DNA from: Cryptomeria japonica
Lineage: Eukaryota; Streptophyta; Pinopsida; Cupressales; Cupressaceae
Length of the DNA: 64,000 nt
Assembly: GCF_030272615.1 (NCBI RefSeq)
Contig: NC_081409.1
Span: 26,545,406 to 26,609,405, forward strand
Reading direction: 5' to 3'
The position numbers and the translations under genes were made by a program. Below the pieces are notes generated by a model that saw only the letters and a program-made list of their open reading frames with translations, was not told the origin of the DNA and searched no databases. Shown here piece by piece: positions 23,549-35,725 of this stretch (the first letter of the stretch is position 1; every line of letters begins with the position of its first letter).

Positions 23549-26500
23549 TGTAATGCCCCGCCAGGAAACCCTGAAGGGATAAGCTAAAACATATGAATGG
23601 AGTACAATAAATGTTTTTTAAAAAGTTACACAACATTAACACGACATTAAGATACAACGAGATATCAAAGATTCTGAATTACATAGCGGAAGACATCAAC
23701 TAACACCTAAAGAGTTTCCCAATGTGATTACTTAATTACACATTTAACTTAACTCACACAATTAATCCAATAAGCTGATTATCTTATAACGAGATAATTC
23801 TTAAACAAGGATAATTTCTTTCAGATAGATGAAAATATAGTTCAAAACATAAGGTTCATCCATTAAGATTTATCTATATCCTTCATTCATACTTTTCATT
23901 GAGAATTTAAGTCATGCATCTAATTTAACAACACACTTGAATTTCATCATAAACTATTGAGTTCTTTCCATGCATACTTAATTTCTTTAACAATAACTGA
24001 ATGTTTTCCATTACTCTAAGCTACATTCATTCATGATCCAATTTACTGCATTTTAAAAGATGATTGCATACATGCATTTTAAATTAATTTCATCTTATCC
24101 ACTTATACATTCCATCAAAATGTCATTCATACATGCTAACACTACACATGAAACATAAGAATAAAAGCATCACATAACACCAAAATGATCTCGGAGTTCA
24201 CCCCTAAAGGGCTACATCTCCGGGTTTGCTCAACTGCAAGACCCCTCTGATAATTAATAAAGTTAAGAATACACGAGGTTCTCATAATTTACAATCTTGC
24301 CATCAAGGCGAAACATAATCAATATACAACGACCACATCGGTCAATTAATACATAAACGATCCTTGAAAAGGAAAGGATCCAGCTGAACATAATCAAAGC
24401 TAATACAAAGGTCCATTAGGACATCCACAAAACTGAGTCATTGCAACCCAAGGTTTAACATAAAACCGGTACTCACAAGGGCATAGACAATAGGACGACT
24501 CCACAAAAGGTGCTCCTATCCAGACAATACAACAACACACTAGCGGACATAGGGACAAGTGTCATCACACAATCTGGTATGGTTACCATGGCAGGTCTTC
24601 ATAGGTTCTGACCCCATACACTGGGTTACCCTGACAACCTAATCCAAACCTCCGGCCCATCCAAGCCTCATGTGGACCCACACATCCTCTCGTGAAGACA
24701 AGGATGATGGTTTTCCATTTCAGGCCTTCTCACAGCATGTCGAGTCTGTGTTAGCACTCGTCCCATGTGTGAGGCACATTTATCTTACTTAGAGATTAAC
24801 ATTCTAATCTATTGTTAGGTTATCACTTATTAGACTCACTTTCAATGGGGTACCCAGCAGCCACTTTGGGTGCGGCCCCCAATCGAAAGCCACTTTCCCA
24901 TATGACTCTAGACTATACTCAAGAAAACTCAAAAAAACAAGGGACACACATGGTCAAGCAAACGGAGTTCAAAATGGAAGGAACAATCATTTGGTCAAAC
25001 ACGACTCAAAAGAGGTACACTTACTGACAGTACTCTAACCAGAGACCTGACCAACTATGGTCAACCACGAATCATCATTCGACACCCATATAAAGGATAT
25101 GACCAATACAACACCACAACAAAATAACAGTCAACTCGAGACCGAAGACAGAAACAGGTACCCAAATCAACCATACGACCGGGTCCAATCAAACAAAGCA
25201 AGGCTTGCCATTACTTAAGCAAAAGCGAATACAGAAATTAAACTCGGATAGGCAATAACTGGAAAAGACAATATTTTCCCATATTGATTTAAACATTAAA
25301 ATCGATCCAATTTTCTAATTGATCTAAGTTTGATTGCAGATAGCTACCTCATCTAGGTACAGGTCGTTTTTGGTTTTCTAACTCACTAAGGTTCATTTGC
25401 ATCAAACATACATAAATACGCCATACTGAGTTCTTAAACCAAGTTCACATGAATATAATTAAATAACATTAATCGAATAAATATGCTATTTAATCTTCCA
25501 ATAAAACATCATTGATATTCTCTTTTGAAATAAAATAACTCAATCTCACTTCTTCAAATAAGCATATAGTTTCCAAAAATGGAAATATACCCTTAGAGAG
25601 GAGCTATAACAAAATAGGTAAACATTTTCCGAATTAACATAATATTTTAATTCCACAAAATCCTATTAACATAGGGATTAATTGCCAAGAATTAACAAAT
25701 AATAAATATTTGATTTTATTCTTTCTTTTCAATTTGCAAATGCCTATATTAGTTCCTTGCAAATACATCAAAATGCAATTTAACCAATTAACATATCTAT
25801 TAATTACTCATTAATTAATTATATAAATTAATTAATAATTTAATGAATAAAATTTAACATTAAAACATTATCATTAAATAATATTAAATTGTTATATATT
25901 TTTTTTATAAAAAAAAATGGAAACATAATATTTTTTTTTTTTTTTTTGGGGGGGGGGGGGTGGTCATGCTGCCCCAAGGGGGAAGCGTTGCTACCCCCAA
26001 AGGGAGCATGCAACACCCCTTGAGGAGCGTTGCTGCCCCCAAAGGGATTACGCAGCACCCCCTCCTTCCACGTGGTGGGGAAACTCATCCATGTGGGGGG
26101 GTATAATAATTTATTTTATTTTATTTTTACAAATTTACTGCTAAACACAACAAATAAGAAAAATACAGTCCCAATGACTTTAAATAATTTTTTATTTTTT
26201 TTTCCCAAATACCCAGATTTGGGAAGGAAAATCTTTCCAACACAATACCATACTGACAAAATGAGATGGATTTACACAATTTAACATCAAATCTGCCAAA
26301 TCCCAATCTAAATTTCATTTTTTTAAACTCATATAAGAGAGATTCATTGGAGTTTTAGACAAATATTTCTCAAGAACAACCAAACCCCAAAATTTGGTTT
26401 TAATTTTTGAGAATACATTTATACAAACAAAATTGACATCAGGAGGTTTGGAAGGAAGCAAGGAGGATTTAAGATCCATAGATTCAAACTACAACTCCTC

Positions 26501-27617
26501 CATTTCCCAAAAGCATAAGATCTTTCAAACTTCCCAAACAGATTTCTTCAAAATCAAAACAATTTCTGATAAACAAAGAAACCAAAAAAAATATAAACCA
26601 TAATCTTACCTCATATAGCATTCCTGGAAAGGATCTGATGAAGAGCCCCAACCTGCAGCTCAAGAAATCCTTCTCCTTCCAAAATCCCCAAATTTTCCAT
26701 CCAAAATATTTTTCCCAAAAATTTCAATCCCCCAATATTTTCCAAAAGTCTAGGTTAAATGGGAGAAATTTGACCAAAAAAATTTATTTTTGGATTTAAA
26801 TTTTTTATTTAAAATAATTCCTCAAAAATCATTCTTTTAAACTATATCAACATATTAAACTTTCTTTTCAATTTAAAATTGATTTTCTCAATTAACTGAA
26901 ATTAACCTTTCTAATTTAAAAAGCCAACAGAATACAATTAATTCTATTGCAATTAAATTCAAAACTTTCCTTTCATAAGCATAAACAAAATACATTCAAT
27001 ATTAAAATTAACTATTTAATTGAACTTGTTCCCAATTTAAATCGAGTAATTCAAATTAACGATAATCGCATAAAGAAATCCTGTTTAATTTAGTCCCTTA
27101 ATCTTTAATGCACAAACACATATTTAATCCAATTAAATACTAAGGACTAATTGCTCAATTTATCCATACATACCAAACACGCAAACCAAGAACGTCAATC
27201 GGATAGACGACCCGCAAACCCAACCAAAGGGAAAACCGACGACAACTGGCGACGCTCACTTGAGCACGACTATGGTCAAACAAGAAACTCCCGACCACCT
27301 AATCCAACTCTAAGGATTAAAGAGGTACACTCAAACCTGCAAAACCAGGTGGAGATGAACCTCGCACCCATGCGGTACTGTACCTGAAATCTCATGCAAC
27401 CAAGAGTCATACATGCATACATATATAAACTTAATGAAAGTGTTAGCCCGAGATAATAACATGAACTAGGAGAATTAATAACTTGCATACAAACTGGTGT
27501 ACAAACCACATTAATAGATATGCACTAAAATGAAAACATTTGACTATTACATTATATTATGATAAACTAACCAAGGTCAAACCAAGATTAGAAATTGATT
27601 AGGGCAGGGGTACTACA
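23549..27617. mobile_element. 4,069-bp solo-LTR-like insertion
   Basis: The insertion point is certain, because the same repeat is uninterrupted at about 32935-32945. The insert starts TGTAATGCCCCGCC and ends GGGCAGGGGTACTACA, so its ends are inverted and have the TG...CA form of an LTR. The flanks are TAGAG and CAGAG, a 5-bp target duplication with one difference. I see no coding region, and its start does not recur inside it. The simplest reading is a solo LTR left after recombination between the two LTRs of a gypsy-type element. Most plant LTRs are much shorter, though some large gypsy families reach this size. Confidence 0.65.
25931..26075. repeat. T-run and G-run junction followed by a GC-rich short repeat
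   Basis: About 17 T are followed by about 12 G (25931-25960). Two to three copies of a unit around GCGTTGCTGCCCCCAAAGGG follow, with CATGCAACACCCC-like ends. It is a local GC-rich island inside the AT-rich 4.1-kb insert. Confidence 0.6.
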
Positions 27618-28386
27618 CAGAGATTCAAGGTAGCATTTCATCCTTCAAGCATCATGGAGCAAAGTTACGCCAATCTTCATGCAAGCATGTGTGTGTTTGA
27701 TTAGGTCTTTCATGTTCCTATGTTTGTCATGTCATTACATTCAACATTTGTGATTACATTCAAAGAACATTGCATTATCAATCCTTCCATGAACAATTGC
27801 ATATCTGAGGTATATCTCCTAGCGTTTACTTCAGTATTTACATTATTCAATTCAAGGTTAATTCCTAAATTGGGGTTTGACCTAAGGCAAACCCCTATCC
27901 ACAACACTTTCTTCTCTCTTTCTGTGTACCAGAAACGGGCTCAGGAGCTGTACTCAGGAAATCCTACAAGGTTGACAGTGACGGGAAGGTTCAACTTTCA
28001 ATGGCATGGAATTCAAAGGACCAAGGCGAATTTATACTACTTGGTCCCAAAAAATCAAGCCGAACTTCAAGGAATATGTTCTAAATCTCTTCTTTTGCCT
28101 AGGTCTCAGTTGGTGGCTCTGTGGGACATCTATAATAGTCCATTATCACTATCTTTCTTCAATTATCCCTTGCTTTTTCCCAAATTCCTAATTCACATCC
28201 GATATTAAATTATAAAGATGGGGCAAACCAAGAACCAATGATTCTAATTAGAATTTCAACCCTTTTCCTATTTGGATTGTGGATAGAACTATTGGACTCA
28301 CCCCTCTTTCAAAGTAGTGGTCCCTAAGGTAAAATTAGTGTTCTTACTATACTTATTGGTGAAACCTTAGTTTTACCTCCATTACA

Positions 28387-28890
28387 TTTTGGTGAACCCG
28401 ACTCTCATGCTTGCAGTCCTTCTGATTTTTTATTTTTAGATTTGATTCATATGCACTTAATTGATTCATATTTGCAATCATTTATGAAACACACATCTTA
28501 TGCACTTATAGTTACATTCATTTGATAGCTAGTTCACCTTCATTACATTTTGGTCAACTCGACTTCTTTCATGCTTATTTTTTATTTATGGTCTCAGATT
28601 TGATTTGTAAGCATTTAAACAATAAATTTTGACTCATAAATCATCTTTGCAATTGAATAGCATAAATTTAGCCCTTATTTTTTATTTATGGTCTCAAATT
28701 TGATTTATAGGCATTTAAACAATAAATTTTGCACGCATAAATCATCTTTGCAGTTGAATTACATAAATTTAGTGGTTAATTTCAAAAAAACCCTAATTTA
28801 TTATTCTAAAATTGACTTGTGGGTTGCATAATTTTTCACTTGTGTTTTCAGATCTGATGTTTCATAATTCCATTGCATACATTGAGTGAA
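28387..28890 (+). other. Leader of the gypsy-type element
   Basis: It begins TTTTGGTGAACCCGAC right after the left LTR, the position of the primer site; I cannot name the tRNA with confidence. A similar TTTTGGTCAACTCGAC recurs near 28549. The rest is non-coding and ends in a tandem duplication. Confidence 0.5.
28574..28773 (+). repeat. Tandem duplication of about 100 bp
   Basis: Two units start with CTTATTTTTTATTTATGGTC at 28574 and 28674 and are over 85% alike by eye. They lie in the non-coding leader of the gypsy-type element. Confidence 0.75.
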
Positions 28891-29034
28891 CATTGCTTTG
28901 GTTATTTCATATCATAATTGCATTGGATGGATAGAGTTGTTATCTTGCTTAGCTAAATCAATTTCAATTTTAATTCAAGATCTTCATAATGTTCCCTTTT
29001 GTGCATATGATGATAGCTCGTGTTTTTCTTTCAT

Positions 29035-30420
29035 ACATAATTATGATTTACCCTCCCCTATGGATTCTCCTTGGACCATGAGGACATTTTAGTGCAAGAA
29101 GATATTATTAACACCTCTTTTAAAACTTTCTCTCCTAAAGGTAAAAGTTTGATGATTAATGTTGATATTCCTCCTAAAAAGTCCCCCTCTCATAAGGGTA
29201 TCCTAGAGGAAGAGGATGATATCTTAAACACCTTCCTTAATGTCACCTTAACCTCCATACATGGTATTCATCCTAGAGATGAAGTGTTAATGATTTCTTG
29301 CACCCCTCCTAAAATACCTTTTATTCATGAGGAAAGAGTAAATACTCCTATCATTGATGTCTCTAATATAGATGAAGCATTGAAGATAAACATGGCACAA
29401 TCCTCTTCTCATAAAGATACTTTGGTGCAAATGGGCCAAGTTCAACATGTTGGTCTATCAATCTCTCTAGATCCTCCTTATTCTCCTAGAGCTTATCTTA
29501 ATCATCAAAATATTTGTAGAGAAGAAGATGTTATGAATTCATCTCCTTACATAACACTGAGTAAAGATGAAGCCTTAGATGATAAGGACCTTCCTTCCAA
29601 ACCTATCAAAGAGAACATGAACGATGATAGAAAGGAGAATCTCCCTACAAAGGATATTCCTTCTTCATCTACTTCTCCCTTTGACCAATCTATGTGTCCT
29701 TACACTGAAAATTTTAAAGAAATTAATGATAATAGCCCTTCTCCCTCACAATTGAAACATTCTTATAGTAGTGGTTATAATATAATCTCAAACAAGGTTG
29801 TAGTGGACAAGGACTTGAAAAATATGAACAATTAATCAAAGTACCTGTAAACTCTCCTTCACAAGATAGTATAGAATGTCTAGGACATCCTCATTATTCA
29901 CCTATGTATGATTTCCTTAAAATTCAAAGGTTTAAGGAGTATATTGCAAGACATAAACTCTATCGTCCATTTAAAGGTACTTCTTATTCAAAAAATCCTT
30001 TATGCACATCATCAAACTAATGACCATCGTACAAATGAATGTCCAAATTTTCAAAATGAAATGCAAAACTCATTGATAATGGAACTCTCAAGATAATAGA
30101 AAATAATCCTTCTCCTTCTAGACCCTGTCCTACATCTCAAGAGACGAGACCTACTCCTATTGATAATCAAGAAAAGATTTCTACAAGAATATTTTGGAGA
30201 TTAAAGTATGATAAGAAGGTTTTTTTCCCTTTCATAAGATATAACAATAAGAATAAAGAAGGTGATGAACATTGCATTTTTCATCATTGTTATTCTCACT
30301 CTCTTGGAAATTGTAAAGCTTTTAAATAATTTGTTCAAGACCAATATTATCAAGCTTGTATGACTCTTAGAACTAATCTTGCATTTTTTCTTGGTGAAGA
30401 GGCAATGCCTTGACACTCCA
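29035..30420 (+). pseudogene. gag-like remains of the gypsy-type element (fossil)
   Basis: The longest open part encodes an acidic, Ser/Pro-rich, low-complexity protein with repeated Ile/Leu/Asp motifs (for example GILEEEDDILNTFLN). Further right the sequence encodes CIFHHCYSHSLGNCKAF. This fits the variant zinc knuckle CxFHxxxGHxTxxCxxLK of Tat/Athila-type Ty3/gypsy gag, except that the usual Gly before the His is replaced. That motif is the main reason for the family call. No protease, reverse transcriptase or integrase was seen. It is broken in several places. Confidence 0.5.
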
Positions 30421-30429
30421 TTCATCTTA

Positions 30430-32472
30430 CTATGTTGCTCCTTACCCTATGGCACTAGTAGTGTAACCTTATTGGGGGATATTTTGTCATGAGTGGTGAT
30501 GCATCTTTATTTTCATATCATACTTGGACAACAACATAATTCTTCATTGTCTCGTTGCTTGCGGGGAAAGGATAGTATATTCAATCCTTTCTCCTTTTGT
30601 AATTGCCTCTTCTTTTGAGTTGTATTTTGCATATCTTGATGTATTTTCTCGCATTGAATCTTCCTTCATGTGAGTACATGTGTGTTCCTTGATTAGGACC
30701 TTTTCTTTGCTTGAAGTGCTACATCATTTATGTATATAATCTCTCCTTAGAGGTTGTGTTATCCTTTTCTTTGTCCCTATTCTTAGGGGGCATTGATTTA
30801 ATATCATATCCTTTCTAAGGATCCACTTTTCCTTTGTTGAGTGGTATTTTGCTTATCATATGGTGTTATTCCTTGTGTGAAGTTGTTTGTTTGCTCAAGG
30901 ATTTTCTGTTATGAAAGAAGTCTATATCCTTGTGTACAACCTCTTCTTCACTTGGCAATCAATGTTTATTATAAACAAACCCCTCACTTTGGGTCAAAAG
31001 TGTGTTATCCTTTATCAAGAATCACTTTTTACTAGCAATAGGAGGAAGGTATGAATTCTTGTTCTCCTCCCTTTTGGTCAATGATCTTATTTTTTTTCAA
31101 AATCTCCTCTTGGAGGTAGATATCTTTGAGCAAAAATATCTTCCTCCTTCTCCTCCAAAGGATTCCCTTTACACTTGTTGCAAGATATATCTTTTATAAC
31201 TATCTTTTCCTTAGTTCTAAGAGTCCTATATCTTTAGCTTGGATTTATGTACATTGTTGCCTAAAAGATATCTCCTTGGTGTTAAAGGTGTGTATCCTTA
31301 TTTGTAGCTTCCCTAAGACATCAACATACCTTTATTTTAACATCTGGGGGGGGGGGGTAAACACTCTCTTTGTACTATATTTATTTATTTATTTTTGCAT
31401 GTCTTATACATGGTATTCATTCTCGAAATCCGACCTACAAGTCTTATACGAGATGCTTCATTCCCAAAACCAAACACAATATTTTTATATGTCTTATAGG
31501 TGGTATACATTCTTGAAACTAGACCCAATTCTTATACGAGATGTTCCTGAAACTAGACATATTTTATTTTATTTCATTCCTTATATGGGGTATACGTTAT
31601 TGAAACCAAACCCAGTTATTATAGGAGATATTTCTGAAACCAAACATATTTTCTTTTTCATTTCATGTCTTATACATGTTGTTGCATGCTCGAAACCTAA
31701 CCCAATTCTTAGACGAAATGCTTAACTCCTGAAACCAGACAATGACATATGTAGAAGGGTGAGTTGAATAGTATAACATAGCTTGCTAGACCGTTCAACT
31801 CTTCCTTTTTTCATAAGAGTGGAACTAGCATAGCATAGCTTGCTAAACTATTCTAACTTTTCTTCTTTACATGAATCACACAACATAACGCAACTTGTTG
31901 TCCCGTGAGTATTCATGTTCCTGTGGATCACCTAGCATAACACAACTTGCTAGCCTATTGATTCCATGAACTTTCTCGCTCTTCTTCTCATGGATCACCT
32001 AGCATAATGCAACTTGTTATCCTGTGGCATCCATGTTCTCTCTTTTCTCTTCCCCATGAGGTCATAGCCTTGCTATTTGTGGATCACAGTTCATCACTTG
32101 ATGCATGCTATTGCTCTTTGTATGTGACCACATGTGTTCTTGTGCTAGCATTCCAAGAAGGATATTTTTGGCTGAGACATTTTATTATCGAGGTCTTTTC
32201 AACTAATTGACTAGGAGCCTTTTTGTTTTTAGTACTAACACCTTGTGTTGCATGTCTTTTGTCTTTGTTTGGTTTTTTATATTTTTTCTTGTTTTTATGT
32301 CCTTGCATGTGATTGTGTGAGTTAATATCCTAAGATTGGGGACTTGGTTGCTCAAAATAAAAAATGTCTTATCTCTTTGTGATCTTCACTCCTAATTTCT
32401 CCTCTCTCTCATCTTTCTACTTTACTGCGAGTATTTGCATAGGCTCATACTTTTGTTAATGTGGGGGATAAA
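30430..32472 (+). repeat. Non-coding 3' half of the gypsy-type element with two degenerate tandem arrays
   Basis: This part is pyrimidine-rich. At about 31395-31740 four to five units of roughly 80-100 bp share TCTTATA, GAAACCAAAC and GAGATG-like motifs. At about 31760-32030 five units of 60-70 bp share CATAGCTTGCTA or CATAACACAACTTGC. A run of 12 G lies at 31346-31357. Minisatellites in the 3' non-coding part are common in large plant gypsy elements. The region ends in the purine tract before the right LTR. Open frames across the arrays are not taken as genes. Confidence 0.6.
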
Positions 32473-33697
32473 TGTAGCGTTGTAAATTGTAACCGATACA
32501 ATTCACACCTCATGTTTGTGCTCCTACTTTAGTGTGTCCCATTTTCATTCCCCCTAGGTCAGTTTTGGTCGCTTTTACTCCAACTTTGATGTCACCTGTT
32601 GACACTACTAGGTGGGCCCCATCCCAAAGGTTTTCCTCTCCTATTTTCTAGATTGGTTGCTCTTGTTTTGGAGGACCAGGGCATCAAATTCCTTATTCCT
32701 AGACTAGGGCACCTCAAAATGCCCCGGTCTGCCTTAAAGTGGACCCAATTTGAAATAGGGCAAGTACTCCCCATCCCCAATGGATTTTGGTCCCCATGGC
32801 TACACCTGACCATTAGAGGTTGGCCTAATAAAAAATTTACCTATTGAACCCTATATAAAGGCATCTTATCAATTCATTTTGACATCACACATATACCATG
32901 TCATTCTACATTTATCAAGCATTCATTACCAAGCATTTTTTGAGATTCAAGGCAACATTTCATCCTTCAAGCATCATGGAGAAAAGTTACATCAATCTTC
33001 ATGCAAGCATGTGTGTTTTTTATTAGGTCTTTCGTGTTCATGTGTTTGTCATGCCATTACATTCAACATTTGTGATTACATTCAAAGAGCATTGCATCAT
33101 CAATCCTCCCATCAATAATTGCAAATTTGAGGTATATCTCGTAGGATTTACTTTAGTACTTACATTATTTAATTCAAAGTTGATTGCTAAATCAGGGTTT
33201 TCCTTTTATCCACAACGCTTTCTTCTCTCTTTTTGTGTGCAGGGAATAGGCTCAGGAGCTATACTTAGGAATTTTGACAGGGTTGATGGTGACGAACAAG
33301 TTCATCTTTCAACGAAGTGAAAGTCGAAGGACTAGGGCGAATCTATACTACTCGGTTCAAAAAATTAGGGCGAACTTCTAGGAACAGGTTCTGAATCTTA
33401 TTTTGCCCAGGTCTCAGTTTGTGGCTCTATGGGACATTTGTAGTAGTCCGTTATTGCTATCTCTATTCAACTATCCCTTGTTTTTCCCTAATTTCCTAAT
33501 TCACATCCAATCTTCAACTAGAAAGAGGGGGAAAACTAAAAAGTAGTGAATCTAATAAGAATTTCAACCCTTTTCCTATATTGGATTGTGGCTCGATCTA
33601 TTGGATTCACCCCTCTTTCAATGTAATAGTCCCTAAGTTAAAATTAGTCGTCTTACTATACTTATTGGTGAAACTCTAGTTTTACCACCATTAAACA
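32473..33697 (+). repeat. Right LTR of the gypsy-type element
   Basis: Begins TGTAGCGTTG directly after the purine tract. TATA-like CTATATAAAG lies at 32851-32860. It matches the two blocks of the left LTR at roughly 85% by eye. The end falls at 33693 or 33697. Confidence 0.7.
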
Positions 33698-35358
33698 AGA
33701 TAGCATCAAAAAGCTGGTTTTGGTATCAGTCTAGTGGTGTTGGTTGTTTTTTAAAATTTATACTCTAATTTTTCGTATCAGGCCTTCAAAGTCATCCTTC
33801 GGTTTTGTGTTTCCAGAGCCATATCTTGCACACTTGGACTTTGTTTTTCAAAAACCAAACATAGCTGGAAAGCTCTCAGAATCATGTACCTAGATCTCAA
33901 GTTTATTTTTCCAGATTTTGCCCTAGGTAAATTTTATTTAGTTTTTTTTGTTTTCATTATCTAGTCAATACTTGGATGTTTTGGCACTTTGGATGGAACA
34001 ATTTTTTGGAGAGTTCTTTATTTGATGTGCTTTACATGTGTTGATATTCTTGGGGTCTAATTATTTTATTTGACGAGGTATCATGGGTTTTTTGTTCATC
34101 CTACTATTATCAACTTAGCAAAGGGTAATTATGAGTCTTGGAGAAAGGGTGTCTTGACACATCTTAGGTGGCTTAGTTTTTATCCAATCTATATAGGTTC
34201 ATCCCTCAAACATATTCAGAGAGGTTTTAGTATGCTTGGAGGATCATTAATGACCATGTTGTAGGAGTGATTTGTTCTAGTGTTGATCTTCACACTATGT
34301 GTGCTTTATTGGACATTAAATGTCCCCATGCACTTTGGACACACCTTTGAGAGATTTATGGAGACCCTCACATCTCTCCATTTCCAAAGGATATTGTACC
34401 AAATTGTGTCTTTCCCCTTGCACATGTAGATTGTATACCCGATAATTGTGGTACATTTGAGATGCTTGAGTATATAACAAGTCTTTTGGGTCTTCATGGA
34501 TCCAAGGCTTTTCTATTAGTTCTCACTCTTCATATTGAGACTACATATTAATAATATATATCTTCTATTGTTCTTGATCAAATTGGCATTGTCTCATGTG
34601 TAATTCTATTGATTCAACTGAGAAGGTTGATAGTTCCCTTTCAATTTTAGCTTTGTGGGATGACTTCTTGCCAAATATTGTAGGGTTATTTATCGAGCCA
34701 CCCATTCCAAGCATTGAGGACATATTTGAGGATCTCCACTTCCTCTTTGATGGTAGTTTGGGCATTCCTCTCATCTCATCTTCAATGCCATTAGAAGTTG
34801 TTCATCAGGTATCTTCACAATTGTTTGATCTTCCTTTAGTTGATTTGGCATATCATGATTTAGAGATGTGGACAATTGAGAAGTCTTCCATGGCATACAT
34901 CATGAGACCATTCCTTCCATTTCCTTTCATAGAGTTGCTTCTACCTTAGCCATTGGAATTTTTTCTTCCCCAAGGGGAGGAATGTTGTTTGCGCTCTTGG
35001 ATCATCTTCAACATTCACATTTGACATTGGAGCTTCTTCATTGTGGGGAGATACATTGTGTCTTCTTTTCTCTCCTATGGGGGAATATTGATTGTACTTA
35101 TGTGACTGATTTAGTACTTGGGGGGACATATTGAGTCCTTCATGCTTGTCACATGTACTTTCTTTTTCATTCATTTTTCTCTGTTTTAGAGAGAGGTTTT
35201 TTCCCATTGAGTTTTTTTCCTTTTCTCTAGTTGTGAGAGTTGTATTGGTTTGTACATAAGTACCTAATCAGACCTTTGTTGTCAAGACTCATTCATGCAT
35301 GCATTTTGCATTCATCTTTAGGTTTTTAGCTACTCCCTAAGTTATTTTTAAGGGTAGG
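33698..35358 (+). pseudogene. Remaining interior of the old Copia (gag remnant and 3' non-coding part)
   Basis: After a leader with GCCATATCTTGCACAC there is a short gag-like start (near 34070-34260). It contains GNYESWRKGVLTHL, comparable with NYASWKIKVWSKLM in the Copia at 45454-53005. The downstream part has only short open frames and lacks integrase and reverse transcriptase. From about 34960 it is 3' non-coding, with AAGGGGAGGAATGTTG, then GTGAGAGTTG and TACCTAATCAG. The non-coding part parallels 13053-13990 and 52290-52550. Confidence 0.5.
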
Positions 35359-35725
35359 TGTTGGAGTAATTAGGACAATTACCTAATTATTTAATTAATT
35401 GGGTTCTTTAATTATTTTTTCGCTTAAGCTAAACTTAGGTACTTTTATTTAGATTTATGCTTTTCTAGTTTAAGTTCACTTAGTAGTACTTTAGTTTAAG
35501 CTGTTGTTGCGCTTAATTTAGCTCCTCATGCTTTTTCTATAGTTTTGCTAAATTTAGTTTAGGGCATCTTTGTGCTCTCCAAATAAGCACACCATTATGC
35601 GTTATAATTTTATTTTGTAATCTCTGCTTTTCAGGAATATGACATATTTTTCTTAGTACTCTCATTTGTGGAAGCTGCTCTAGTTTATTGTTTGATCTTG
35701 CAGGCTTGCATTGCAAAATTCAACA
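35359..35725 (+). repeat. 3' LTR of the old Copia
   Basis: Begins TGTTGGAGTAATTAGG after a weak purine stretch and ends AATTCAACA. It matches 22214-22579. Confidence 0.8.

Larger units (their letters stand above)
23133..28386 (+). repeat. Left LTR of the gypsy-type element, split by an insertion
   Basis: Matches 32500-33693 in two blocks, 23133-23548 and 27618-28386. Shared landmarks include TTCACACCTCATGTTTGTGC near the start and TGTTTGTCATG with CATTACATTCAACATTTGTG in the second block. The 23549-27617 insertion separates them. Open frames in the second block are non-coding by-products. Confidence 0.75.
23133..33697 (+). mobile_element. Ty3/gypsy-type (Tat/Athila-like) degenerate element inside the old Copia (fossil)
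   Basis: Two long related repeats, about 23133-28386 (interrupted by a 4.1-kb insertion) and 32473-33697, act as LTRs of about 1.2 kb. Both contain ACCCTATATAAAG, a probable TATA box. A purine tract, GTGGGGGATAAA (32461-32472), precedes the right copy, the correct place for a polypurine tract on the + strand. The interior has decayed gag-like sequence but no visible polymerase, and its 3' half is non-coding with degenerate tandem arrays, as in Tat and Athila relatives. The first 25 or so bases of the left LTR cannot be aligned and no target duplication was found, so the outer ends are approximate. It is broken many times and is a non-autonomous relic. Confidence 0.65.
22214..35725 (+). mobile_element. 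Old, partly deleted Copia element holding nested insertions (fossil)
   Basis: Two related LTRs, 22214-22579 and 35359-35725, end in CTCAACA or TTCAACA, and the left one is followed by the initiator-Met primer site. Between them about 10.5 kb belongs to a Ty3/gypsy-type insertion, so the element's own length is only about 3 kb. Own sequence is visible at 22580-23132 and 33698-35358. It includes a leader with GCCATATCTTG-like sequence, a short gag remnant, and a 3' non-coding part like that of the Copia at 45454-53005. No integrase or reverse transcriptase remains, so it is an internally deleted derivative. The LTRs differ at about 13% of positions by eye, much more than the other two Copia elements. 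No matching target duplication is seen (TTATT against TGAAA). Confidence 0.75.

Noticed and set aside
23549-27617. DNA transposon with terminal inverted repeats
   Set aside because: The inverted ends are short and imperfect, the TG...CA form and 5-bp duplication fit an LTR better, and no transposase is present.
27720-28208. 162-codon open frame
   Set aside because: It lies wholly inside the left LTR of the gypsy-type element, and the matching part of the right LTR does not keep the frame.
31126-31725. 199-codon open frame rich in Phe, Tyr, Leu and Ser
   Set aside because: It runs through pyrimidine-rich non-coding sequence and a tandem array; the residues follow the base bias.
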